Source: Bryobacteraceae bacterium
GTDB lineage: Bacteria > Acidobacteriota > Terriglobia > Bryobacterales > Bryobacteraceae
DNA: 64,000 nucleotides
Direction of reading: 5' to 3'
NCBI GenBank assembly: GCA_041394945.1
Contig: JAWKHH010000002.1
Coordinates: forward strand, 1,124,501 to 1,188,500
The stretch's first letter is position 1, and each line of letters opens with the position of its first letter. A program made the position numbers and the translations under genes. The notes under the pieces are model-generated. The model saw only the letters and a program-made list of their open reading frames with translations. It ran no database searches and was not told where the DNA came from. Shown one piece after another: positions 1 to 8,131 of this stretch.

Positions 1-2106
1 AACTACTCCACGATTTCCGGTCGCCTGCTCTCGGTGGTCGACGCCAGCGGCGAGAGCACTCACTACGAATACACCGTCGATGGTCAGATCCGGCGTATTT
101 CGTACGAGGGTGCGGCGGCGGAGACGTCTGCGGTCAACTATTCGTACGACGAGACGTATGGGCGGCTGACGCGCGTAGTCGACGGTGAGCGAACCATCGA
201 TTACGAATACGCCCCGGTCGGCGCGCCCGGTGCGCTGCAGCTTGCCGCGGTATCCGGGCCAGTGGCTGGCGCACGCACGGCTTTCCACTATGACGAACTC
301 GGGCGTCTCGCAGGCCGCGACATCAACGGCGCCGCCACCCGGATGCGCTACGACACGCTGGGGCGACTTGTGCGTCTCGACAATCCCCTCGGCGCGTTCG
401 AATTCGGCTACGCCGGCGCCACCGGACGGCGCGAACTGATTACGTACCCGTCCGGTCAGCGAGCGCGCTTCGGATACTTTGACAACATTGGCGATCGCCG
501 CCTCCGTGTCGTTCGTCATGAGGCCGCCGATGGCGGCGTGCTTTCGCAGTTCGGCTACGAATACGAAACCACGGGTGAGATCCGGGCACAGTATCGCTTC
601 CAACCCGAGTTTCCGAACGCGCAGACCGCCTATGCATACCGCTACGACGACGCCGGTCGGCTTGTTGCGGCCACGCTCGGCGCCGAAGACGGATCGATCC
701 TCGCCACGCACGACTTCGGCTACGACGACGCCGGCAACCGCCTCACGGAAAACATCACCGCCGGCAATCGCGCGGCCTCGTTCAACGCCGCGAACCAGAT
801 CCTGTCGCTGCAAGGCGATGCCGGCGGGCGCGACTTCGCCTACGACTCCAACGGGAACCTCGCGAGCGACGGCCTCCGCGCCTACGAATGGGATGCGCGC
901 AACCGGCTCGTGGCAATCGAGCGCGGCGGGCGCCGCAGCGAGTTCCGCTACGATGCCTTTGACCGCCGCATCCGCATCATCGAGAAGGACGGCGGCAATG
1001 TGATCGACGACACGGAGCTCGTCTGGTGCGGTGGTGCCGTCTGCGAGCAATGGTCGGCGGGGTCGGCGCTCAAGCGCTTCTCCCAGTTCGGCGAGCAAGT
1101 GGGGGAGCGCTCGATGTTCTATACGCGGGACCACCTCGGCAGCGTCCGCCAGATGGTGCGCAGCGACGGCAGCGTCGGCGGCAGTTTCGACTACGATCCC
1201 TGGGGCCGGGTCACCGAAGCCGCCAGTGATTTGGAACCGTCTTTCGGGTACACCGGGCACTGGCGTCACCGGCCAAGCGAACTGCTGCTCGCGCAGTATC
1301 GCGCCTACGACCCTGATACCGCCCGCTGGCTGAGTCGGGACCCGATTGCCGAAGACGGTGGGCTGAATCTCTACGAATACGCCCAGAACGACCCGATCGG
1401 GTACGTCGATCCCGATGGACGCTACGCAGGCTCGTTTGAGGTCGGCCTTGGCGGTTACTTTTATCCCGCCGGTGGAGGCGGTAGTGGACAGTTGAAGTTA
1501 GGCGTCGCATTCGGTAACGCCTCGGATGGCCGATTCCCCGTGCAGATCATCTTCGGACCCCAGGCCGGTTTCGGAGTGGGCGAGGGCGGCGGAGGGTTCT
1601 TCAACGTCGGCGGATCTCTGTTTCTCAATCCCCGCGCGACCATAGACCAGCACGTGGCTGGCAAGAACCTAACGCTTGATGCGACCCTCGGCGCGCTTTT
1701 GCTGGGCGGCACCGGAGGACTGTCCGTCCCCACGCAGACCAACCCGGACGGCACGACTAGTATCTTGTGGGACTACACCGGAGTGACCTTCAACTGGACA
1801 CCCCAGGTTGGCGGCGGCGGGAAGCTGGAGGTCGGTCAGAGCAATACCGCGATCACCGCGTTTGGACAACGGCCGCCCACGCCGCTGTTCAAGCTCAGCG
1901 CCAGCGAGGACCATTACATCTACACAGCCCCGCGGCGTCCTCGAACGCCGCGCCGCCGGCGGCCGCCGCTGCGAGGGAGCTGCCGGATCGACGACATACC
2001 CCCGACGGTGAACACGGAAGTCACCGGTCAGCTTGTATCGGAGCAGGTTGCTGGTCAACTGCTGACCCCGGTCAACCACGAGCCAAGCGGCGCGGGGTCG
2101 AACTGA
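1..2106 (+). CDS. RHS/YD-repeat protein, C-terminal part (5' end outside window)
   Basis: Large surface or secreted RHS-family protein. The reading frame is open from the first base, so the gene starts upstream of the window and the GTG at 34 is not its true start. The visible part carries many YD repeats (YDELGRL, YDTLGRL, YDDAGN) and then the RHS-associated core near nt 1240-1425, with the motifs ARWLSRDP, NLYEYAQNDP and VDPDGR. In this family the core closes the beta-cocoon, and the region after it is a variable cargo or toxin domain. Here that region (about nt 1426-2106) is glycine-rich, then arginine/proline-rich, and matches no toxin I recognise. No immunity gene follows; the next element is the tmRNA 8 nt away. 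The family call is strong; the role (toxin delivery or adhesion) is open. Confidence 0.9.
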   Translation, partial: NYSTISGRLLSVVDASGESTHYEYTVDGQIRRISYEGAAAETSAVNYSYDETYGRLTRVVDGERTIDYEYAPVGAPGALQLAAVSGPVAGARTAFHYDELGRLAGRDINGAATRMRYDTLGRLVRLDNPLGAFEFGYAGATGRRELITYPSGQRARFGYFDNIGDRRLRVVRHEAADGGVLSQFGYEYETTGEIRAQYRFQPEFPNAQTAYAYRYDDAGRLVAATLGAEDGSILATHDFGYDDAGNRLTENITAGNRAASFNAANQILSLQGDAGGRDFAYDSNGNLASDGLRAYEWDARNRLVAIERGGRRSEFRYDAFDRRIRIIEKDGGNVIDDTELVWCGGAVCEQWSAGSALKRFSQFGEQVGERSMFYTRDHLGSVRQMVRSDGSVGGSFDYDPWGRVTEAASDLEPSFGYTGHWRHRPSELLLAQYRAYDPDTARWLSRDPIAEDGGLNLYEYAQNDPIGYVDPDGRYAGSFEVGLGGYFYPAGGGGSGQLKLGVAFGNASDGRFPVQIIFGPQAGFGVGEGGGGFFNVGGSLFLNPRATIDQHVAGKNLTLDATLGALLLGGTGGLSVPTQTNPDGTTSILWDYTGVTFNWTPQVGGGGKLEVGQSNTAITAFGQRPPTPLFKLSASEDHYIYTAPRRPRTPRRRRPPLRGSCRIDDIPPTVNTEVTGQLVSEQVAGQLLTPVNHEPSGAGSN

Positions 2107-2114
2107 CCCGAGGT

Positions 2115-2464
2115 TGGTGGAGGCGGCGGGAGTCGAACCCGCGTCCGAGAAAGCCCGAGATGAGAAGCCTACGTGCGTATCCGATTCCAGAGTCTCGACG
2201 GCTGCCTCAGAACCGGCAACATAACAACCGCCCAGCCCGATTGGATCTCAACCTCCGGCTCCGGACAGAAGCCCTCGGTCCAGCCCGCCATAATGACGCT
2301 TCACCGGCCCCATGCGGGCCTGTGACCGGCAAGCGCGCTACTTAATTAAGCAGCGTAAGCAAACTGCGTGTTGGCAGTTATGGTTTTCCGATCGTTTAAC
2401 GGGAGCTCGGAACCCGGCACGCCTTCTCACGTCGATTCAATCCCGTCGAAGCCGTTACGCCCCC
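2115..2464 (-). ncRNA. ssrA: transfer-messenger RNA (tmRNA)
   Basis: One-piece tmRNA used with SmpB to release stalled ribosomes and tag their products for proteolysis. On the minus strand the 5' end begins GGGGGCG followed by the conserved GGCTTCGACGGGAT, and the 3' end is a T-arm (GCGGG TTCGACT CCCGC) followed by CGCCTCC-A-CCA. The acceptor arms pair over 7 bp with one G-U. CCA is encoded. Length is about 350 nt, normal for the family. The tag frame is listed separately. ClpS, another part of protein quality control, lies nearby, but SmpB is not in the window. Confidence 0.97.
2346..2375 (-). other. tmRNA proteolysis-tag reading frame (ANTQFAYAA, stop TAA)
   Basis: Within the tmRNA, GCC is the resume codon and the frame reads ANTQFAYAA then TAA, immediately followed by TTAAG. 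The hydrophobic YAA end is the usual ClpXP/ClpAP recognition signal. Together with the tRNA-borne alanine the tag would be AANTQFAYAA. Confidence 0.93.
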
Positions 2465-2535
2465 TTTCGTCTGTCGTCTCTTCCAGTGTACTGGATGTTG
2501 AGGAGCCCCTTCCGGTTTCGGGCTACGATTGAGGG

Positions 2536-3681
2536 ATGGCCTCGCGACGCGGTTTTCTCTCCAGCGTACTGCGTACCGCTTGGGCCGGAGGCGCCGTCAT
2601 GGACCAGGCCCTGCTCCGCGCCGTCCGCGCACGCGCGCAATCGAACTATGAACTGCCCGTCCTGTTCGATATGGAACGCGTGGCCGACGGCGTCTACGCG
2701 GCGATCGCCAAACCGCAGTCGCTGCTCAATTCGAACGCAGTCATCGTCGAAAACGCCGAAGATCTGATGATCGTCGACACCCACTCGAAGCCCTCCGCCG
2801 TCGCTTCGCTCGTGCGCCAACTGCGAGACTCCGTCTCGAAGAAGCCGGTCCGCTACGTCGTCGCCTCGCACTTCCACTGGGATCATTCGCAAGGCTTGCC
2901 CGCCTATCGCCGCCTCGCGCCCCGCGCCGACTTCATCTCGTCCGACGCTACGCGCCGCCTCGTCTCCGAGCAGACCGTTCCGCGCCTCAAGGCGTCGTTC
3001 GAGGATCTACGACGCGCCGCCGACGTCTACAAGAAGTCCGCCGCGGAAACCAAATCGGCCGCGCAAAAGACCGCCTTCGAGACGATGCGCCGCGAAACGC
3101 TCGACTATCTGCATGAGATGGAGCAATTCACGCCTGAACTCCCGAACGTCACGCTCTCTCGCGACCTCGTCATTCACGACAAGGCCCACGATCTCCACCT
3201 CGCCTTCCGGGGCCGAGGCCACACCGCCGGCGACGTGATCGTCCACATCCCATCGAAGAAGACCGTCATCACAGGCGACCTCGCACACGGCTTTTTCCCC
3301 TTCCTCGGCGACGCCTATCCCCTCGAGTGGCCGCGCACCCTGCTCTCCGTCGCCGAGTTCGAATTCACCAACATCGCCGGAGGACACGGCGCCGTTTTCC
3401 GCTCCCGGGACCGCCTCTATCAGATGGGGAACTATATCGAGGAAGTCACAGACCAAGTGGCCCGGCGCCGCCAGCGCGGGATGCCGCTCGCGGCGATAGC
3501 GCCGGAGATAACGCCCGACAAGCTTCGCACGTTCGCGGACGGCGGATTCGGCGCCGCCTCCGCCGAAGCAATCATCCGGTACCGTCGACTTGCGCCGCCT
3601 GCTCCCTCCGTGGTGGACGTCGCCGCTGACGCTGTGAAGTCGAACGTCGAGCAAATTTACAATGCATTAGAGAGGGGCTGA
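2536..3681 (+). CDS. MBL-fold metallo-hydrolase, exported
   Basis: Metallo-beta-lactamase-superfamily hydrolase of 381 aa. The zinc motif HFHWDH is at residues 112-117, preceded by the usual VDTH strand end (about 80-83); later ligands fit GRGHTAGD (about 230) and the GDL and GGHG segments. The N-terminus has a Tat-like SRRGFLSS start followed by a short hydrophobic stretch, suggesting export. The ATG at 2536 is chosen because it includes this signal. An in-frame ATG at 2599 has a better-placed GGAGG (2587-2591) and would remove the signal, so the start is uncertain. Substrate cannot be read from sequence; relatives include quinoprotein-relay and SoxH-like hydrolases. Divergent from ssrA, co-oriented with clpS 16 nt downstream. 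Confidence 0.85.
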   Translation: MASRRGFLSSVLRTAWAGGAVMDQALLRAVRARAQSNYELPVLFDMERVADGVYAAIAKPQSLLNSNAVIVENAEDLMIVDTHSKPSAVASLVRQLRDSVSKKPVRYVVASHFHWDHSQGLPAYRRLAPRADFISSDATRRLVSEQTVPRLKASFEDLRRAADVYKKSAAETKSAAQKTAFETMRRETLDYLHEMEQFTPELPNVTLSRDLVIHDKAHDLHLAFRGRGHTAGDVIVHIPSKKTVITGDLAHGFFPFLGDAYPLEWPRTLLSVAEFEFTNIAGGHGAVFRSRDRLYQMGNYIEEVTDQVARRRQRGMPLAAIAPEITPDKLRTFADGGFGAASAEAIIRYRRLAPPAPSVVDVAADAVKSNVEQIYNALERG

Positions 3682-3697
3682 CGCTACACCCACACCG

Positions 3698-4039
3698 ATG
3701 GCAACGATCTCACTGCCCGGGATTGAAACCGGCACCGGAACCGAAGACAAGGATCGCCTGACCCCGTTGTACAACGTTGTCCTGTTGGACGACGACGATC
3801 ACACCTACGACTACGTAATGGAGATGCTCTCGAAGCTCTTCCTCAAGTCCGCGGCTGAGGCCTACCGGCACGCCGTCGAGGTGGACACGATGGGCCGCAC
3901 CATCGTCATCACCTGCGAATTGCCCCACGCCGAATTCGCCCGCGACCAGATCCATGGGTACGGAGCGGACCCGCGCATGGAACGCTCCAAGGGTTCGATG
4001 AGCGCCATCATCGAACCCGCCTCCGGCGGCGACGGTTAG
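3698..4039 (+). CDS. clpS: ATP-dependent Clp protease adaptor ClpS
   Basis: Adaptor that brings N-degron substrates to ClpAP in the cytoplasm. The 113-aa protein has the ClpS core: a VVLLDDDDHTY strand/loop (about residues 28-38) that forms the N-degron pocket entrance, a helix (YVMEMLSKLF), and an AYRHAVEVD segment holding the conserved histidine. The N-terminal tail is short and acidic, as is usual for the ClpA-engaging extension. clpA is not adjacent in this window. The gene lies 16 nt after the MBL hydrolase and is convergent with the M28 peptidase. Confidence 0.92.
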   Translation: MATISLPGIETGTGTEDKDRLTPLYNVVLLDDDDHTYDYVMEMLSKLFLKSAAEAYRHAVEVDTMGRTIVITCELPHAEFARDQIHGYGADPRMERSKGSMSAIIEPASGGDG

Positions 4040-4045
4040 ACCTCG

Positions 4046-5500
4046 TCACCGTTTGTTGCGATACTTCTCCACTTCCGCGTCAGCGCTCCAGGTCGGCGGC
4101 TGGGCGTCGGCGGCGATCCGCAACACGCCGAGTGCGGTCGCCCGCGTCACTCGCGTGATCTGCATGTAGTCGAGCGTATCGGCCTCGTCGGCGGGCGTGT
4201 GGTAGCCAGGGTAGATGAACGAACTGGCGATCGTATGCGCCGGGATCCCTTTCTCGGCGAGCGACAGATTATCGGACCGGTCAAAGAAGGCGTCCGAGTA
4301 CTCCGGATGCCGATACATCTCGACGCCCATATCCTTGCCCGCCTGCGTAAGAACCGCGCCGATCGAGGTGAAGTTGAAGCCGGTCAGCATCGCCCGCCCG
4401 GCCTTTGCTCCGTCGTGCGCGCCCTCCACCCGCCCCAGCACCTCGAGGTTGATCCCGCCGACGACCGACCGCAGCGGCACGGGCGGATGAGCCATCATCG
4501 CCCGCGACCCGAGCAAGCCGCCCTCTTCCCCGGCGAAAGCGCAGAACAGGATCGATCGCGCCGGTCTTACTGGCATCCTGGCCACCGCCGCGGCCATTTC
4601 GAGCACTGCTGCCGTACCGCTGGCATCGTCGTTGGCGCCGTTGAACACACGATCGCCCGCGCCCGGGCCCAGCCACCCTACGTGATCGTAGTGCGCCGAG
4701 ACCAAGACATACGTGTCGCGCAGAACAGGGTCGCTGCCGCGCACGATCCCCGCGACGTTGCGCAGCGGGAAAGTCCTGCGCACCGCGGGCTCCGCCTGCA
4801 GACTCACGTTGGCGACAGCTCCGGCGGGCAGAGAACGTAACGCGTTGCCCAAAGCCGGGTCATGGACGATCAGCCGGGCTGGCGGCTCGGAGGCTTCGCT
4901 ATCGGTGCGCGGGCGGTTGACGGTGCCGCTCGCCATGAAGGCGCCCGCCGAGTCGACGATGATCGCAAGCGCCGGGTCGAGCCGGTCCACGGCCTTCCGG
5001 ACCAGCCGCAGGGATTCATACGTCGCGCCTTCGGGCAGTAACAGGATCACCACCCGCCCGGGATCGATGTCCGGAACCTCGGCGTCGGCGGCGAGCGGAA
5101 CCACTGGCGCGGGGATCTGCCGGTAATTCACCGCGGCTGCGGCCCAATAGCGAACCTGAACTGGCCGAGGCCGCCAGGTTCTGTCCGCCACCTGCATCGT
5201 CAGTGAAAACTCCGGCGCCGGCTGCCAGACCGTGGCCGGCGTGTCCTGATAGTACGACCCACTCGGGAGCGGCTCCACGCCGGCGCGTTCGAACTGCGAC
5301 GCGATGTAGGCCGCCGCGATATCCAGACCGGGCGAAGGCGTCGCCCGCCCGCGCAGCAAATCGGAAGCGAGGAACTCAACGTGGCCGCGAATCGATGATT
5401 CACGGATGCTGTTCAAGACCGCCCGCCAGTCGAGTGGGATGTTCGGCTGGGCCGCGCAAACCGCGCCCAGAGCCAAAACAGAAAAAAATCGATGAAACAT
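4046..5500 (-). CDS. M28-family metallopeptidase, secreted
   Basis: Zinc aminopeptidase or carboxypeptidase of the M28 (PSMA/aminopeptidase Y) type, 484 aa. The start is ATG at 5500, giving a signal peptide (MFHRFFSVLALGAVCAAQ); a longer open frame to 6028 only overlaps the HupE-like gene and is not coding. The metal-binding series is intact: SAHYDH, NGANDDASG, GEEGGLLGS, NLEVLGR, and a late YPGYHTPADE. A protease-associated-like insert lies between the N-terminal part and the catalytic domain (about residues 100-240). Last gene of a minus-strand run; starts 17 nt after the HupE-like gene. It probably digests peptides outside the inner membrane. Confidence 0.9.
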   Translation of the reverse strand: MFHRFFSVLALGAVCAAQPNIPLDWRAVLNSIRESSIRGHVEFLASDLLRGRATPSPGLDIAAAYIASQFERAGVEPLPSGSYYQDTPATVWQPAPEFSLTMQVADRTWRPRPVQVRYWAAAAVNYRQIPAPVVPLAADAEVPDIDPGRVVILLLPEGATYESLRLVRKAVDRLDPALAIIVDSAGAFMASGTVNRPRTDSEASEPPARLIVHDPALGNALRSLPAGAVANVSLQAEPAVRRTFPLRNVAGIVRGSDPVLRDTYVLVSAHYDHVGWLGPGAGDRVFNGANDDASGTAAVLEMAAAVARMPVRPARSILFCAFAGEEGGLLGSRAMMAHPPVPLRSVVGGINLEVLGRVEGAHDGAKAGRAMLTGFNFTSIGAVLTQAGKDMGVEMYRHPEYSDAFFDRSDNLSLAEKGIPAHTIASSFIYPGYHTPADEADTLDYMQITRVTRATALGVLRIAADAQPPTWSADAEVEKYRNKR

Positions 5501-5517
5501 TCGCCTCGCTTTTTGTT

Positions 5518-6477
5518 TTATCCGGTCAACCGAACGAAGAACCAACCCAGGCCCACGGCCAACAGCACCACCGCGGCGGCGCGCGCCAGTGACGCCCCGG
5601 CGGCTTGGCCCACTCGCGAAAGCAGCCCCCCCAAGGCTGCCAGCAGGACCGCTTCCGCCGCGATCGCGCCGGCCAGCACCCATCCCGCCGAGTAGCCGGT
5701 ATCGGTGATGAACGTTGCGAAGTAGAGGCCGTGGAAAAGCCCCAGAACGCCTACCACCGCCCAACGCATCCCGGCCTTCGGCAGGAGTAAAATCTCCACT
5801 GCGAGATACGCCACCGTCAGCGCGCATGCCGCTTCCACGAATTGCGGGGCCGGCGACCAACCGGATAGCGGCAGCAGAAGGCACGCCGCGCCTTCGCCGG
5901 CAAGGAACATCGCCGCCAGCCGCAAGAACTCCCCTCGGGAACGCGCCGCCATGACAAGGGCGGCCAGGAAGAGCCACTGCGCCGCGCCTCCTGCCGCGCG
6001 GGTAACGCCCGCAAGCGTCTCCTGCCACGCCTGCTCAGCGAGCGTGGGGGGCCGAAAGCGCAACTGCGCTTTCGGGAAAGACAGGTCGAGCACGGCCTGA
6101 TCGGTCTTGCCGCCGAGCGTCCCTCGTAGTACATGGACGTGGTTCGGCACAGTGAGGGTATGGAACGTGGACGCCACGTCCAGGGCCTCCACGGCCAAGG
6201 CGAACTCATACGTGGCCGTGCAGACAAGAGCGTTCTCATTCACGTCACTGCGGCACTCGCCGGACGCTCGTTTCGCCTCCTGGCCCGCCGAGGAGAAGTG
6301 GATCGCGTCAAGTAGCGCCGGTCCGGCGTCCTTGATGTGCTGCACTTCGAACAATGGCATCCGCGCCACGTAGGTGGCCTGTGCGCCGTCGATCGAGATC
6401 TCGCCGGTGGAGATGCTGACCATGTGCGCCGCCGCCGGGGGGACCGCGCACAGCAGGATGAGGCTAAGCCGCCGCAT
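5518..6477 (-). CDS. HupE/UreJ-like integral membrane protein
   Basis: 319-aa protein with a signal peptide, a soluble N-terminal beta-rich region (about residues 20-170) and a C-terminal block of about six or seven hydrophobic segments. The signature GLFHGLYFA resembles the GxxHGxxFA motif of HupE/UreJ proteins, and the two-part layout fits the HupE_UreJ_2 family. Some relatives are metal transporters, but the function of this subfamily is unknown. The ATG at 6477 is used because it begins a clean signal peptide. It overlaps the end of the upstream AI-2E-type gene by 14 nt, suggesting translational coupling. Confidence 0.75.
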   Translation of the reverse strand: MRRLSLILLCAVPPAAAHMVSISTGEISIDGAQATYVARMPLFEVQHIKDAGPALLDAIHFSSAGQEAKRASGECRSDVNENALVCTATYEFALAVEALDVASTFHTLTVPNHVHVLRGTLGGKTDQAVLDLSFPKAQLRFRPPTLAEQAWQETLAGVTRAAGGAAQWLFLAALVMAARSRGEFLRLAAMFLAGEGAACLLLPLSGWSPAPQFVEAACALTVAYLAVEILLLPKAGMRWAVVGVLGLFHGLYFATFITDTGYSAGWVLAGAIAAEAVLLAALGGLLSRVGQAAGASLARAAAVVLLAVGLGWFFVRLTG

Positions 6478-7519
6478 CGGGGACCCCGCGCAGCCGGACA
6501 ATCAGAATTCTGGCCATCGCCATGATGGGGATACACAGCAGCATGCCCGGAATGCCGGCCAGCCGCTCGCCCGCCAGCACGCCGAAGATGATCACCAACG
6601 GCGGCAGCGCCACGCCTTGCCCGAGAAAATGCGGCTGCAGCACGTAGTCCAGGAAGATCCGGTAGACCGCGAGAAACGCCGCCACCCACACCAGATGCGG
6701 ATAGCCGGCCAGCGCCGACACGACCAGAATCACGCCGGCCGCCAGGAGCGGGCCCGCCGCCGGCACGAATTCCACGGCGCCCGCCAGCAGCGACAGCAGC
6801 AGTGCGTATGGAACTCCCATCAGTCCGAGCACCACCGCGAACGTGGCGAACGTGCACAGCCCCAGCGCCACTAGCGCCCGGATGTAGAGCACCAGGAGTC
6901 GATGCACGTCTGCCAGGATGCCTTCGAGCGCGGGCTGGTTCGTACCGGGGCTGATCAAGTCGAAAAACCAGGCTTTCAGTTCTGCTCCGTCCTTCAAAAA
7001 GAAAAAGCTCAAGATCGGCGCGAGGAAAAGGAACAGGAGGCTTCCCGCCGCGCCCAGTAGCGAGCGGAGCGCCTTCGGCAGCGACGCCATCAGTTCTTCC
7101 GAATGTACGTCGAACTGGTCCAATACCCAAGCGCCGATCGATTCCCGATGCTGTTTGAGCCACCAAGGTATCGGCAGCGAATCGAGCTGTGCGGGGTCCC
7201 TTGCGTACTGCGGGATCTTCGACGCCAACTCGATCGCTTCATCGGCCACGCGTGCTCCCACCGCCGTGCCGATACTCACCACCGCCGCCAGCAGCAAAAG
7301 GTAGACCACGAGGAGCGAAAGGTTCCGCGACATGTTGCGCCGCGACGCGAGCCGATCCACGAAGTCGACCACGGGCGTCAGCAGGTAGGCAAGCATCAGG
7401 GCGAGGATGAAGATGAGGATCACTTGCCGCAGCAGGTAGACGCCGGCAAGCAGGCCGGCAATCGCAATCGCCGTCCATGCCGCCCGCGCGGCCCGCGCGT
7501 CGAATCCGAGCATATTCAC
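6464..7519 (-). CDS. AI-2E family (PerM/TqsA-like) membrane transporter
   Basis: 351-aa polytopic protein with about eight membrane segments: two hydrophobic segments near the N-terminus (LLAGVYLLRQVILIF; AYLLTPVVDFVDRL), a soluble mid-region, and a C-terminal membrane block with GAVEFVPAAGPLLAA, the most conserved stretch of the family (usual form ...PxxGP). Family members export AI-2 or act as sodium/proton antiporters; the substrate here is unknown. Lies 21 nt after tsaB and overlaps the HupE-like gene, so probably co-transcribed with both. Confidence 0.88.
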   Translation of the reverse strand: MNMLGFDARAARAAWTAIAIAGLLAGVYLLRQVILIFILALMLAYLLTPVVDFVDRLASRRNMSRNLSLLVVYLLLLAAVVSIGTAVGARVADEAIELASKIPQYARDPAQLDSLPIPWWLKQHRESIGAWVLDQFDVHSEELMASLPKALRSLLGAAGSLLFLFLAPILSFFFLKDGAELKAWFFDLISPGTNQPALEGILADVHRLLVLYIRALVALGLCTFATFAVVLGLMGVPYALLLSLLAGAVEFVPAAGPLLAAGVILVVSALAGYPHLVWVAAFLAVYRIFLDYVLQPHFLGQGVALPPLVIIFGVLAGERLAGIPGMLLCIPIMAMARILIVRLRGVPDAAA

Positions 7520-7540
7520 CTATCCTACTCTCGGCGCCCG

Positions 7541-8131
7541 CTACCGGGCGGGCTCCCGGATATCCGGCGGGCGAATGTAGTTCGCTTCCGGAATCGCTGC
7601 ATCCACCGCCTGGCCGCGCTCGTAACGCTGGAGCGCGATCTGCCCGATTGCCACTACAGGATGCTGCGACGCCGCCCGAATCACCTCGGCTTCGGCCGGC
7701 ACACCTGCGAGGAAGCGGTCCAGGGGCGTCACGCACTCTTCGCGAACCAGATTCAGGTCGGCGTCGTAGACTGCGCCATACACCTCTCCACGCCGGGCGT
7801 CCAGAACTGGCGCGCGCAGCGCCTTCGTTCCGAACCACGCGAGGGCGGCGAGGTTCGAGACCGCGCACGCTGGCCGTTCCAGAGCGTGCGCAAGCCCTTT
7901 GGCCGCCGCCAGGGCGACGCGGACCCCGGTGAACGATCCCGGCCCGGCTCCCGCGGCGAAGCATTCAATATCCTGGAGACGAGCGCCCGCCTCGGCGAGC
8001 AGCGACTCGATCTCCAGGAACAGCTTTTGCGCGTGGCCGTCGGACGACTCGAGCGCCCGCACGATCGTTTCGCTGGGGCTCACCAAGGCGAATCCGGCCA
8101 CGGGAGTGCTGGTATCAATCGCCAGGATCAC
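7541..8131 (-). CDS. tsaB: tRNA threonylcarbamoyladenosine biosynthesis protein TsaB
   Basis: Partner of TsaD and TsaE in making t6A37 of ANN-decoding tRNAs. The 196-aa protein has the ASKHA-type N-terminus (ILAIDTSTP) and the TsaB-typical GPGSFTGVRVALAAAKGL segment near residues 63-80. The start is GTG at 8131, overlapping the TGA of the upstream glycosidase-like gene by 4 nt (GTGA), which supports both ends. Placement of this housekeeping gene behind a glycosidase-like gene is odd but agrees with compact operon packing here. tsaD and tsaE are not in the window. Confidence 0.92.
   Translation of the reverse strand: MILAIDTSTPVAGFALVSPSETIVRALESSDGHAQKLFLEIESLLAEAGARLQDIECFAAGAGPGSFTGVRVALAAAKGLAHALERPACAVSNLAALAWFGTKALRAPVLDARRGEVYGAVYDADLNLVREECVTPLDRFLAGVPAEAEVIRAASQHPVVAIGQIALQRYERGQAVDAAIPEANYIRPPDIREPAR

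Noticed and set aside
1767..2767. Open frames crossing the tmRNA (1767-2345, 2312-2767 plus; 2455-2892 minus)
   Set aside because: They overlap the tmRNA, the RHS tail or the MBL gene and have no motifs.
5501..6028. 5' extension of the M28 peptidase frame
   Set aside because: Overlaps the HupE-like gene; the signal peptide begins at 5500.
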